NCBI GenBank assembly: GCA_964352225.1
Contig: CAYGRM010000189.1
Coordinates: 1 to 12,629, forward strand
DNA from: CAJQQY01 sp964352225
GTDB taxonomy: Bacteria; Bacteroidota; Bacteroidia; Chitinophagales; Saprospiraceae
Reading direction: 5' to 3'
Length of the DNA stretch: 12,629 nt
Positions within the stretch are counted from its first letter, which is position 1; every line of letters starts with the position of its first letter. Below are positions 1 to 8,057 of the stretch, piece after piece. Both the position numbers and the translations under genes were made by a program. The notes under the pieces were generated by a model. That model saw nothing but the letters and a program-made list of their open reading frames with translations. It had not been told where the DNA came from and made no database searches.

Positions 1-79
1 ATTTATTTACTTAATCATAAAGCAATGAGGAAAACTAAAATTTCAAATTTCTCATTCTTTTCAAAATCTTATTTTCACA

Positions 80-628
80 ATGGTAAAAATAAAATCTCAG
101 TACCTGAAAAAATCAGTAAAAAATCTTAAAACTGCTACGATGATTATTGGTAGTGCTTTTATTATGTCTGGTTTAGTGTCTTCTTGTGGCGACAACACAG
201 AATACGCAACAGAAGAAGTTTTGAGCCCAACCCAAGGAATCGTCACCGAAGTAAAAGAAATGGAAAAAGATTTATTTAAAATTACTGATGAAACAATTGT
301 CGATACTAAAGCTGATTCAAGAATTATAGCTGAATACATCGATGGAGCAAGAGATACATTTACACTCGAAGAAGCTAAATTAGTGAATGCTGAAAATCCA
401 ACTCGATTAAGTTCTATGAGCGGAGTTTTGATGGGTGGAATGATGGGATACATGTTGGGAAAAAGTATGAGTACACCTGTTTCTAAATCTGCCTACGCAA
501 ATAATAGTGCCTACTCAAAGAGTAACACTTCAACTACTAACTTAAAATCTTCTGCCACAAGAACAACAGTTTCAAAACCTAAATCTGGATTCGGTTCTTC
601 AAAATCATCTAGATCTTATGGTGGATAG
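80..628 (+). CDS. UPF0323-like lipoprotein
   Basis: The 182-residue product is a probable lipoprotein. A basic N-terminus is followed by a hydrophobic stretch (about residues 20-34) and a lipobox, VSSC, with the lipidated Cys at 36. The mature part starts with an acidic segment. It then has a small domain (about 50-105) with the feel of the UPF0323 lipoproteins described in Helicobacter and Campylobacter, a Gly/Met-rich hydrophobic helix (about 114-127: GVLMGGMMGYMLG), and a Ser/Thr/Lys-rich low-complexity tail ending in Gly-Gly. This order of parts matches UPF0323 as I remember it; sequence identity is low, so the family call is an inference. Its stop codon lies inside the next gene (11-nt overlap), which argues for co-transcription and translational coupling with the ATP-grasp ligase. 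Molecular function is unknown. I saw no convincing promoter in the 79 bases upstream. Confidence 0.75.
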   Translation: MVKIKSQYLKKSVKNLKTATMIIGSAFIMSGLVSSCGDNTEYATEEVLSPTQGIVTEVKEMEKDLFKITDETIVDTKADSRIIAEYIDGARDTFTLEEAKLVNAENPTRLSSMSGVLMGGMMGYMLGKSMSTPVSKSAYANNSAYSKSNTSTTNLKSSATRTTVSKPKSGFGSSKSSRSYGG

Positions 629-1790
629 AATTATCAAGCTGCCGGGACGAGCTGAAACCATGATCCGAGAAAAAGGATATGCCTGGTTTTTGGATGGTGA
701 TAATGATGAATATTTAACGGACGATGCGATTTTAATTAGTCAAGCAGAAACCGATAAATTAGTGGCTGCTTCGGAAGCCTGTTTTGTCCTCTACGAAAAA
801 GCACTAGACCATATTTCGAAAAATGATTTATGGTCTAGGCTTGGTTTACCTCCAGAAATTCTTCCTTTGATTCATCATGATATGAAGCGGAATTTGCCGC
901 ACATTATCGGTCGATTGGACTTTGCTGGAGGTATCGAACAGATGCCTACCAAGTTGATTGAGTTCAATGCGGATACCAATACGATTATGCCTGAGTCAGC
1001 TCTTTTTCAATCATGGATGTACGAGCCTGTCAAAAAAGAATACAAAGGTCAAATGAATTTTTTGCACAAAGATTTGGTGCAAGCATTTGTTGATTTGAAG
1101 CAACAATTTCCAGATCGACCTGCAACTTTATTATTAAGTTCGCTAGGTCATGTGGAGGATCGTTTAAATCTTAATGTGATTTACAAAGCGGCCTTGGAAG
1201 CAGGTTTTGAGGTGGAATATGCTGATTTGGAAAAGGTGGTTTTTGCAGAAGATGGCGTTTTTCTTCATGCGCCGGATGGCTACAAACAGTTTTTCTTTTT
1301 CTTCAAATTGATTCCTTGGGAGTTCATCATGTTTGAAGAACCGGACTTGATGAATATCCTAGTTGACCTTTCGATCAATCATGATTTGATTGTTTTGAAT
1401 CCATCGTACAGCATTGTTTTTCAAGCCAAACATATCATGTCAATTATGTATGAAATGTTTCCCGAAAATGACTTGTTGCTACCCACTTACGATAGCAAAA
1501 ATTTTCTCAAAGGAAAACAATATGTCCAAAAAGGAAACTTTGGACGACTCGGCGAAAATATCAAAATAGTCGATCCATCAGGAGAAACGATTGCTAAAAC
1601 GAAAGGTGACTTTGGAGATTTTACTAAAATATTTCAAGAGTTTGCAGAAATGTATGCGGACGAAGATGGCGACATTTATCAGCCAAGCATGTTTTTAGTG
1701 GATGGGCGAGCGAGTTGTATTTCGTTTCGGAGGAGAGATGATTTGATTATTGATGACGATGCGGAGTTTGTACCGCATGTGATTTTTTAA
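618..1790 (+). CDS. Glutathionylspermidine synthase-family ATP-grasp ligase (YgiC/YjfC type)
   Basis: At 390 residues this matches the stand-alone synthetase-like proteins (E. coli YgiC and YjfC are near 386). It lacks the N-terminal amidase half of bifunctional Gsp synthetase/amidase. Family signatures are visible in order: GLPPEILPLIHHDM (76-89), the pre-ATP-grasp substrate motif EFNADT (115-120), the NPSYSIVFQAKHIMSIMYEMFP stretch (261-282) that corresponds to the usual 'NK..LP.LW..FP' region, and VQKGNFGRLGENI (303-315), the equivalent of the ATP-binding 'K...GREGANI' loop. The family forms an ATP-dependent amide bond between a peptide carboxylate such as glutathione and a polyamine. For homologues without the amidase the real substrate is not settled, so the family is sure but the reaction is inferred. 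The start ATG overlaps the end of the lipoprotein gene. The stop TAA lies within the first bases of the palindrome at 1787-2000. Confidence 0.9.
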   Translation: MVDRIIKLPGRAETMIREKGYAWFLDGDNDEYLTDDAILISQAETDKLVAASEACFVLYEKALDHISKNDLWSRLGLPPEILPLIHHDMKRNLPHIIGRLDFAGGIEQMPTKLIEFNADTNTIMPESALFQSWMYEPVKKEYKGQMNFLHKDLVQAFVDLKQQFPDRPATLLLSSLGHVEDRLNLNVIYKAALEAGFEVEYADLEKVVFAEDGVFLHAPDGYKQFFFFFKLIPWEFIMFEEPDLMNILVDLSINHDLIVLNPSYSIVFQAKHIMSIMYEMFPENDLLLPTYDSKNFLKGKQYVQKGNFGRLGENIKIVDPSGETIAKTKGDFGDFTKIFQEFAEMYADEDGDIYQPSMFLVDGRASCISFRRRDDLIIDDDAEFVPHVIF

Positions 1791-2000
1791 CCCCCGACCC
1801 CTAAAGGGGACTTTTGGCTTTCCTTCCAAATGGAAGTATTACTTTCATTAATTTAGGGAATTGCTAAGATAAAAATTGGGGAATTATTTTTTACAAATAG
1901 TTCCCCAATTATGTTTTATAAGAGAAATGTCAAATCAATGAAAGTAAAAAACACCTTATAAGAGGAAAGCCAAAACTCCCCTTTAGGGGTCGGGGGTTAA
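1787..2000. terminator. Nested 214-bp palindrome between convergent genes; probable bidirectional terminator or palindromic repeat element
   Basis: Outer arms at 1787-1824 and 1963-2000 are reverse complements over 38 bases with one mismatch (1811 against 1976). Inside them, 1839-1849 pairs with 1937-1947 (11/11) and 1874-1883 pairs with 1901-1910 (10/10), around a 17-base loop. The outer arms also contain a small self-complementary core, CCCCTAAAGGGG. The stop codon of the ligase gene (1788-1790) and the last five codons plus stop of speD (encoding Leu-Thr-Pro-Asp-Pro) lie inside the arms. The position between convergent genes suggests termination in both directions. The nested arms and GC-rich ends also fit an inserted MITE-like or REP-like element. 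I believe similar CCCCCGACCCCTAAAGGGG sequences are common in Bacteroidota genomes, but that is from memory. Confidence 0.85.
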
Positions 2001-2372
2001 CTGCGCTATTTGTTTCACCATCGCCATACTCCCCCGATCATGACTACTCACCACCTCCTTTTTTGCCTCCAAGATTTCATTCAAATAATCACACGCTGCT
2101 CGGACATCCATCTCCAAGTTACAAGTGAAAATATCAATCGCAGCAAAATCATATTCTGGCCAAGTGTGAATATTGATATGACTCTCTTCAATTACAATCG
2201 TCCCTGAAACACCATAAGGTGAAAATTGATGAAAGTACTGTTGAACCAAAGTGGCATTTGCTCGATTTGCAGCTTCGACCATCACTTTTTCAATAAAACT
2301 GACATCATTTAATAACGCCGTTTTACAACCATATAATTCGAGCATCGTTTGCCTTCCCAGTATTTGTTTCAT
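1983..2372 (-). CDS. speD: S-adenosylmethionine decarboxylase proenzyme, class 1B
   Basis: This 129-residue protein decarboxylates S-adenosylmethionine to the aminopropyl donor used for spermidine or related polyamines. The signature ESHINIHTWPEYDFAAIDIFTC is complete. Autocleavage would fall between Glu63 and Ser64, turning Ser64 into the pyruvoyl cofactor. His69 and Cys84 match the processing and proton-donor residues Ser63/His68/Cys83 of the Thermotoga maritima enzyme, offset by one. Length also fits the small bacterial/archaeal class. The start is set at the ATG ending at 2372, because the frame can be extended upstream only to a TTG at 2384 that adds four residues and the family begins near 'MK..GRH'. 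The last five residues are encoded by the inverted repeat at 1963-2000, so the C-terminus may have been altered by that repeat. It converges on the ligase gene; no speE-like gene is in the window. Confidence 0.95.
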   Translation of the reverse strand: MKQILGRQTMLELYGCKTALLNDVSFIEKVMVEAANRANATLVQQYFHQFSPYGVSGTIVIEESHINIHTWPEYDFAAIDIFTCNLEMDVRAACDYLNEILEAKKEVVSSHDRGSMAMVKQIAQLTPDP

Positions 2373-2405
2373 ATTTGAATTCAATGTTGTTAAATTTTTA
2401 GAAGG

Positions 2406-2434
2406 CTAAAGATATTAATATTCTTTTTCCTCAA
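2406..2434 (-). promoter_or_regulatory. Candidate speD promoter
   Basis: Reading the minus strand, TTG (2434-2432), a 17-base spacer and TATCTTTA (2414-2407) fit the Bacteroidota pattern TTG-N17-23-TAnnTTTG, with one mismatch in the last base of the -7. It sits 34 bases before the speD ATG. This is pattern matching only. Confidence 0.4.
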
Positions 2435-2568
2435 GAAAACTCTATTTTAATATTCTATTAAACCCTTGATCCGCATATTCTGTAAAACTCCATGTTGGAA
2501 AAGAAATAAGAAACACTTTAAACTAAATAACTTAACATATTTATTTCTTTCTTAACCATCAATTTTCC

Positions 2569-2576
2569 TACCTTTG
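2569..2576 (+). promoter_or_regulatory. Candidate -7 element of the helicase gene
   Basis: TACCTTTG is an exact match to the Bacteroidota -7 consensus TAnnTTTG. It is 37 bases before the helicase ATG, a normal leader length. No clear TTTG -33 element is visible at the expected distance upstream. Confidence 0.5.
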
Positions 2577-2613
2577 CAAATTACCCAAAATACAAGATAA
2601 ATAGAGGTGTTTT

Positions 2614-5600
2614 ATGATTGCAACGGAAGAAATGAAGCAATTTAAGAAGGATTTTAAAGATTTGAATGAGGCACAGAAGAATGTGGTTAAAATCCTCTCA
2701 ATTGCTTATGAATATATGAAAATAGAGGAACTTCGTACTTGTCTCAACCATTGTCGTATCACCGATGCACATGGAAAGTATTTCAAAAACGAAGAAGTTT
2801 TATTACAGTTTTTGGAATTAATGGAAGGCAAAGGATTTGTCCATATTTTCGAAGATGAGGAGAGAGAGACCCAAGTAGAATGTACTCGTTCTATGATTGA
2901 AGGAGTGATGCGATTTGCGGTGATCGATCATTCATTTGACTTTTATGTAAAAAATATCAAAGATCTTTTTCCATTTCGAGGTTGGTATGGACAACTGAAA
3001 GGCTTTCATCGTTCGGTGAGAGAGATGCGAATCGCCCTCTATCAAGGTCGGTGGGAAACCTTTAATTCGGTCTACACTTACGCGACGAATCACCACAAAG
3101 AGCAGCTCGTAGATTTTGATTTATTTCATCAATTATTTGATGATCCATTTGACCATCGGTGGCTGAGTACCTTTCATTTGAGTATTCAGGCAGAAGTTGT
3201 AAAAGTATTGTTATATGATGCTTTGAAAAATTTAGAACCGATTGATGATTATTTAGATTTTCTAAAAAATCATCCAAATCTTCGGGATGAAGAAGATGAC
3301 ATTAATCCATATTTAGATCTTCTCGTTACAGGACTTTTATTGCAAGGTAAAATAGAAGAGGCCAAGTCCTACGCAAATATTAAAGACATGGATATGTCTT
3401 TTTTGATGCGGCAGGGTTGGATAGATTTTTTGAGAAAAAGGAATAACGAAAGTCTTTTCAATTATGCTAAAGCATTAAAAATTTATCGAAAAACTTGGGC
3501 TCATCGAGAATCTTATTTTCAAGAAATAAGCGGCATTTTTCACCTTTTAGCGCTACTCAAAAAACAAGATCCAACTAGTTTAACCCAGATCGAAGAGTAT
3601 GCTTTTCAAACTCGGAAAAGTAAATTCAAAGTTCCTTTTCAATGTCTTCAATCAGCTGCTTCTTATTTGCAAGGTGAATTGCGTCAAGCCAATTCATTAC
3701 TGAATAATGTAAAAATATCATCGACTTTAAGTTTGTTTTTTTATGTATTAGTGAGTCGATGGAATCAAAAAAATATTGAGGAGAAGTGGATTGAGGAATT
3801 AGAAGTTTTATTTAAAGCTGCGCAAAAAAATGGGTTCGTTTGGTTTGAATTACAAATTGCTGCTCTTTTAGCAGAATTGGAACTGAGCGAAGAAAAAACA
3901 CAAAAATATGCTCAAATCGCTCAACGATTAGAAGAGAAAACTGGAATGGAAACGATCATTTCCATTGTCAAAGTAACGGAACGTTGGGCACACTCGCTCG
4001 ACTTGTTGAGCACAATGGGATTGGAAGAAGGCGCTTCAAGAAATTCACGTGGAAAAAAATCACGTGTGGCTTGGTTTGTAGATTTTGACCGAAAAGAAAT
4101 TCAACCCAAATTACAGATTTTGGGCAATGATGCAATATGGAGTAAAGGCCGAAATATTAGTTTGAAAAAAATCTCCATGCTCGATGTGGAAGGGTTAACT
4201 AATGACGATCATCGAGTCGTCAAAGCGATCAAATCATTTCAATATGGGTACAATGCTACCGCTAATTACGAAATAGATTTTGACGAGGCAATCAAAGAAT
4301 TGGTAGGTCATCCATATTTATTTTTAAAAGATTCTCCAGGTGTCGTGGTCGAACTTTTGGAAAAAGAACCAGAACTTTCTGTTGAGCCAACGAAGGATGG
4401 TTTTGAGATGAGATTCATGTATGATTTCGATACGAAAGGAACCGTTATCGTCAAAGAAACGCCAACTCGATACATCATCATGAATGTGGAGGAACGCCAT
4501 ATCAAAATTCAAAAAGCACTCGGTGGCGGCGCTCTAAAAATTCCAGATAGAGCTAAAGATCAATTACTCAATGCGATTGGTCATGTTTCCAAAACGGTGA
4601 CCGTGCAATCAGGCTTGGATGAACATTTGGAAGGTATTCCGACGGTAGAAAGTGATGCTTCGATTCACATTCATATGTTGCCAAGTGGGAATGGTTTTAA
4701 GATGGAGTTTTTTGTAAAACCATTTAAAGATCAACCTCCCTATTTCAAACCAGGGGAAGGTCGAAAAAATGTTATAGCTGATATTGATGGAGAACGAGTT
4801 TTAGCACGAAGAAATATCGAATTGGAAGCTGCCAATGCTCAATTTATAGAAGATGCTTGTCCTGCATTTGAGTTAGTACCATCACATAATCGAGAATGGT
4901 TATTTCCTGATGCGCCAAGTTGTTTGCAGGTTTTGATGGAAATCGAACCTTTGCGAGAAGAAGGAAAATTGATCTTGGAACATCCCAAGGGAGAGCAACT
5001 TCGACTTAAAGGAACGATTGGATTCGATCAAGTTTCGATGCGGATTCAGCGAGACAATGATTGGTTTGGGGTGACTGGAAAAGTGAGAGTGAATGATGAT
5101 TTAGTGATCGACTTTAAGGAATTATTGGATAAAGTGGAAGGCTCAACTTCCCAATTTATTGAAGTAGGAGAAGGTGAATTTATTGCCTTGACCGAATCCT
5201 TACGAGATCAAATTTCCAAAGTAAATGCTTTACTGGTAGATGGGGAAGAAGGAATGAATTTTCATCCTTTGGCTGCGCCATTGATGGAGGAGTTTGCAGG
5301 ATATATTCAGGAGTTGGAAGTAGATGCAGGTTGGAAGATTCACTTGCAAAAATTAGATTCTATTCAAGATTTTTCAGCGGAAGTTCCTACTGATTTTAAA
5401 GCTACTTTGCGTATTTATCAAGAGGAAGGTTTCCAATGGTTATCACGATTAGCGCATTGGGGAGTAGGTGCTTGTTTGGCTGATGATATGGGATTGGGTA
5501 AAACGATTCAAGCATTGGCGGTACTCGTAGATCGAGCAAAAGATGGACCAGCAATGGTTATCGCACCAGCGTCGGTTTGTAGAAACTGGTTGCGGGAAAC

Positions 5601-6777
5601 CGAAAAATTTGCCCCAACGTTGAACCCAGTTTTGTTTGGTCAAGGTGACCGGGAAAGTATTGTTAGGGATTTAGGGCCAAATGATTTTTTGATTGTAAGT
5701 TATGGTTTGTTACCCCAAGAATCTGATTTATTGGTTTCCAAAAAATTCAATACGATAGTACTTGATGAGGCACAAGCGATTAAAAATAGAGCGACCAAAC
5801 GTTCCCGAGCAGCCATGCAGCTAAAAGCTAATTTTAAAATATTAACTACCGGAACGCCAGTTGAAAATCACTTGGGGGAATTGTGGAATTTATTTAATTT
5901 TTTAAATCCTGGGTTACTTGGAAGGCTGCGAAGTTTTCAAGAAAGATTTGCGATGCCTATCGAAAAGATGCAAGACAAAGAGCGTCGAGATCAGTTGCGT
6001 CGATTGATTCAGCCATTTATTTTACGTCGCCGCAAAGATGATGTTTTGAAAGAGTTACCAAGTAAAACTGAGATTACTTTGACCGTCGAATTGTCTGAAA
6101 AAGAACGAGCATTTTACGAGGCATTGCGACAACAAGCGGTGGAAAATATTCAAGACTCTAGCGCAGAAAACGGAAGTTCGAATATGCAAATCTTGGCAGA
6201 AATCATGCGCTTACGACAAGCAGCTTGTAACCCAAGAATGGTCATGCCAACTTCCGAAATAGAAAGTTCCAAAATGCAATTGTTTGACGAAACCATCGAA
6301 GAATTATTGGATGGAGGACACAAAGCATTGGTCTTTAGTCAGTTTGTCAAACACTTAAATTTGGTACGAGAATTACTCGATCGCAAAGGAATTAATTACA
6401 AATACCTAGATGGTAGCACACCACTCAAAAAACGTGAGGAAGCGATCAATGCCTTCCAATCAGGTGACGGAGATTTATTTTTAATTAGTTTAAAAGCGGG
6501 TGGGGTAGGACTGAATTTGACTGCTGCAGATTATGTTTTACACCTGGATCCTTGGTGGAATCCAGCAGTTGAAGATCAAGCATCGGATCGGGCGCATCGA
6601 ATTGGGCAAACTCGTCCGGTGACCATTTTAAGATTAGTCGCAGCAGATACCATTGAAGAAAAAATTGTTAAACTGCATAGTCTGAAAAGAGACTTGGCGG
6701 ATAGTTTGTTGGAAGGAACAGATTCGACGGGAAGAATGTCTGCGGATCAATTGTTGGAGTTGATTAAGGAAGTTTAA
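2614..6777 (+). CDS. Swi2/Snf2-family DEAD/DEAH-box ATPase (large bacterial type)
   Basis: The 1,387-residue protein is a double-stranded-DNA-translocating Snf2 ATPase by its C-terminal motor. Motif I DDMGLGKT is at 957-964, motif II DEAQ at 1051-1054, and motif III LTTGTP at 1077-1082, followed by the Snf2-typical ILRRRKDDVLKELP. The second lobe has FSQF, YLDGST, motif V SLKAGGVGLNL (1292-1302), DPWWNPAVEDQA, and motif VI QASDRAHRIGQ (1322-1332) with the two arginine fingers. Residues about 490-920 are beta-rich and probably form the bacterial Snf2-associated region. Residues 1-470 are almost wholly helical: a possible winged helix at about 15-85, then degenerate TPR-like helical pairs. I see no SWIM zinc finger (CxC...CxH). 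It stands alone: a divergent neighbour lies upstream and a 90-base gap carrying a promoter-like element lies downstream. Likely roles are nucleoprotein remodelling during transcription or repair. The defence-linked Snf2 types normally sit beside nuclease or methylase partners, and none is present here. Confidence 0.93.
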   Translation: MIATEEMKQFKKDFKDLNEAQKNVVKILSIAYEYMKIEELRTCLNHCRITDAHGKYFKNEEVLLQFLELMEGKGFVHIFEDEERETQVECTRSMIEGVMRFAVIDHSFDFYVKNIKDLFPFRGWYGQLKGFHRSVREMRIALYQGRWETFNSVYTYATNHHKEQLVDFDLFHQLFDDPFDHRWLSTFHLSIQAEVVKVLLYDALKNLEPIDDYLDFLKNHPNLRDEEDDINPYLDLLVTGLLLQGKIEEAKSYANIKDMDMSFLMRQGWIDFLRKRNNESLFNYAKALKIYRKTWAHRESYFQEISGIFHLLALLKKQDPTSLTQIEEYAFQTRKSKFKVPFQCLQSAASYLQGELRQANSLLNNVKISSTLSLFFYVLVSRWNQKNIEEKWIEELEVLFKAAQKNGFVWFELQIAALLAELELSEEKTQKYAQIAQRLEEKTGMETIISIVKVTERWAHSLDLLSTMGLEEGASRNSRGKKSRVAWFVDFDRKEIQPKLQILGNDAIWSKGRNISLKKISMLDVEGLTNDDHRVVKAIKSFQYGYNATANYEIDFDEAIKELVGHPYLFLKDSPGVVVELLEKEPELSVEPTKDGFEMRFMYDFDTKGTVIVKETPTRYIIMNVEERHIKIQKALGGGALKIPDRAKDQLLNAIGHVSKTVTVQSGLDEHLEGIPTVESDASIHIHMLPSGNGFKMEFFVKPFKDQPPYFKPGEGRKNVIADIDGERVLARRNIELEAANAQFIEDACPAFELVPSHNREWLFPDAPSCLQVLMEIEPLREEGKLILEHPKGEQLRLKGTIGFDQVSMRIQRDNDWFGVTGKVRVNDDLVIDFKELLDKVEGSTSQFIEVGEGEFIALTESLRDQISKVNALLVDGEEGMNFHPLAAPLMEEFAGYIQELEVDAGWKIHLQKLDSIQDFSAEVPTDFKATLRIYQEEGFQWLSRLAHWGVGACLADDMGLGKTIQALAVLVDRAKDGPAMVIAPASVCRNWLRETEKFAPTLNPVLFGQGDRESIVRDLGPNDFLIVSYGLLPQESDLLVSKKFNTIVLDEAQAIKNRATKRSRAAMQLKANFKILTTGTPVENHLGELWNLFNFLNPGLLGRLRSFQERFAMPIEKMQDKERRDQLRRLIQPFILRRRKDDVLKELPSKTEITLTVELSEKERAFYEALRQQAVENIQDSSAENGSSNMQILAEIMRLRQAACNPRMVMPTSEIESSKMQLFDETIEELLDGGHKALVFSQFVKHLNLVRELLDRKGINYKYLDGSTPLKKREEAINAFQSGDGDLFLISLKAGGVGLNLTAADYVLHLDPWWNPAVEDQASDRAHRIGQTRPVTILRLVAADTIEEKIVKLHSLKRDLADSLLEGTDSTGRMSADQLLELIKEV

Positions 6778-6794
6778 AATTAATGATGAACGGT

Positions 6795-6847
6795 TCGGTT
6801 AATGATAAAAGTTCCAATTTTTGATTTCTATTTTTGGAGCTAACCGA
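6795..6847. repeat. Short inverted repeat in front of the LytTR gene
   Basis: TCGGTTA (6795-6801) and TAACCGA (6841-6847) are exact reverse complements with 39 bases between them. They flank the candidate -7 element at 6829-6836. This could be an operator or a chance pair of 7-mers. Confidence 0.3.
6829..6836 (+). promoter_or_regulatory. Candidate -7 element of the LytTR gene
   Basis: TATTTTTG matches TAnnTTTG exactly and lies 31 bases before the ATG. No good -33 is visible, and the T-rich context makes a chance match easier than for the other -7 candidates. Confidence 0.4.
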
Positions 6848-6867
6848 TCAATATTTAGCCATTAAAA

Positions 6868-7701
6868 ATGAGTTATTTAAAAAAAAGGATACCACAAAAT
6901 TCTATCAAAAAAAATGCTTGGGTGGCATTTTTTTTAGGATTGTCGGTGTTTTTAATATTAACTGTTTTCCAACCTTTCGGTACATATAATTTTCAGGATT
7001 CTGCCAAAACTTTATTGCTTTCAGGCTACGGCTTTGTGATTGGGATAACCTATTTTATTTTTGCGAATGGCTTACCTTTCGTTTTTTCTAGAATATATAA
7101 AAAAGAGAGTTGGACTTTTGGAAAAGAAATTATTCACATTTTTGTGGTGTTCTTTTTAGTAGTCGTGGCAACTTATATTTATCGAAATGTAGCTTTTGGG
7201 CTGGGTTATCAATTAAGAGATTTTTTGGTTTATTCAAGTATGGCATTCGCAACAGCTGTATTTCCATTGTCATTAATTTTTGTCATCCGACTGATGCAAC
7301 TCAAAAATAAACCAACCATTATTTATCAAACAGCCCAAGTTCAGCAAAATATTTTTATCACAGTCGAAGGAGAAAACAAAAACGAAAAAATAAAATTTGC
7401 CAAGGAAGAATTACTTTTTATCAAAGCTTCTGAAAACTATGTAGTGATTCATTTGGATAAAAATGGAAAGGTAACCAAACATATATTGAGAAGTTCGTTG
7501 AGCAAGTTGGCAGAGCAAATTGAAGACCAAGATATACTGCAAGTTCATCGATCTTACCTAGTTAATTTTGAAAATATTTTATCGCTTTCAGGGAAATCTC
7601 CTAATTATGTTTTAGCATTAAAAAATCTAAAAGAAGAAATTCCTATCTCACGAACTAAAGTGAAATTGCTTCGAAAAAAACTCCAAGAGAAACCATTATA
7701 G
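6868..7701 (+). CDS. Membrane-anchored LytTR-family transcriptional regulator
   Basis: The 277-residue protein has four predicted membrane helices (about 17-34, 48-68, 88-107 and 121-143), a short linker, and a C-terminal LytTR DNA-binding domain (about 175-272). The LytTR hallmarks are FIKASENYVVIHL (184-196), LQVHRSYLVNFENI (224-237) and the closing PISRTKVKLLRKKL (259-272). There is no phosphoacceptor receiver domain, so this is a one-component regulator in which the membrane part presumably senses something or binds a partner. LytTR proteins usually bind paired direct repeats upstream of target promoters; I did not find such a pair with confidence. The adjacent downstream CPBP/carboxypeptidase-like fusion gene is the obvious candidate target. 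The two are separated by a 356-base gap with a strong dyad, so they are probably not simply co-transcribed. The TAG stop lies at the first bases of that dyad. Confidence 0.9.
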   Translation: MSYLKKRIPQNSIKKNAWVAFFLGLSVFLILTVFQPFGTYNFQDSAKTLLLSGYGFVIGITYFIFANGLPFVFSRIYKKESWTFGKEIIHIFVVFFLVVVATYIYRNVAFGLGYQLRDFLVYSSMAFATAVFPLSLIFVIRLMQLKNKPTIIYQTAQVQQNIFITVEGENKNEKIKFAKEELLFIKASENYVVIHLDKNGKVTKHILRSSLSKLAEQIEDQDILQVHRSYLVNFENILSLSGKSPNYVLALKNLKEEIPISRTKVKLLRKKLQEKPL

Positions 7702-7867
7702 CACCTAACACGTAGCAGTCTGCTTTAGCTGACCTGAAAAAAAGAGCAAAGCGATTTTTTTCAAACCAAAGTCCAAATCAAATATTTCTATTTTTTTTAT
7801 GCTGGTTTTATGTTGATCATTTTGCTACTTTAGCTCAGCTAAAGCAGACCACTACGAATTAGGTGTT
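7700..7867. terminator. Imperfect 36-bp inverted repeat starting at the LytTR stop codon
   Basis: Arms 7700-7735 and 7832-7867 are reverse complements at 30 of 36 positions, including an unbroken 14-base block around TCTGCTTTAGCTGA. The right arm also overlaps a 17-base odd palindrome, CTTTAGCTCAGCTAAAG (7828-7844), so two alternative foldings exist. The loop is AT-rich and contains long T runs (around 7757 and 7791). The likely role is transcription termination or 3' end protection after the LytTR gene. A degenerate mobile repeat is the alternative. Confidence 0.65.
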
Positions 7868-8057
7868 ATTTATTGAGTGGGAAATTATAGATGCGATTCA
7901 GCCCGAAACTCTACACTTTAGCCCCAATACCTTATTTTTCATCCCATTAATTTGCCATTGCTCACTATAATTTGGAGAAAGTGGGAATCATCTTCATATT
8001 TGCTTTTGTAAGTGGTTTACATCATTTGATTATTTATTAATCTAAAAATTAAAAATC
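7702..8057. other. 356-base gap without a gene
   Basis: The first half is the dyad at 7700-7867. The remaining 190 bases up to the CPBP start are AT-rich and hold no ORF that I would defend; the longest ATG-led + strand frame I read, starting near 7890, is 19 codons. CATATTTG (around 7997-8004) is one base off the TAnnTTTG promoter motif, so the promoter of the CPBP fusion gene probably lies in this stretch. Confidence 0.5.

Noticed and set aside
1..79. Promoter for the lipoprotein gene
   Set aside because: AT-rich, but I found no TAnnTTTG match with acceptable spacing; the promoter may lie outside the window.
97..453. 118-codon ORF on the minus strand
   Set aside because: It lies wholly under the lipoprotein gene, whose lipobox and conserved layout are convincing; the antisense product has no recognisable motif.
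1787..2000. Insertion sequence
   Set aside because: It has inverted arms but no room for a transposase; no target-site duplication is visible just outside the arms.
1983..2384. Longer SpeD starting at TTG 2384
   Set aside because: The ATG at 2372 is in frame, gives the family's usual N-terminus, and aligns Ser64/His69/Cys84 with the known enzyme; the extra four residues have no support.
2614..6777. Snf2 protein as part of a defence island
   Set aside because: No nuclease, methylase, phospholipase D-like or other partner gene lies beside it; the neighbours are polyamine, regulatory and peptidase genes.
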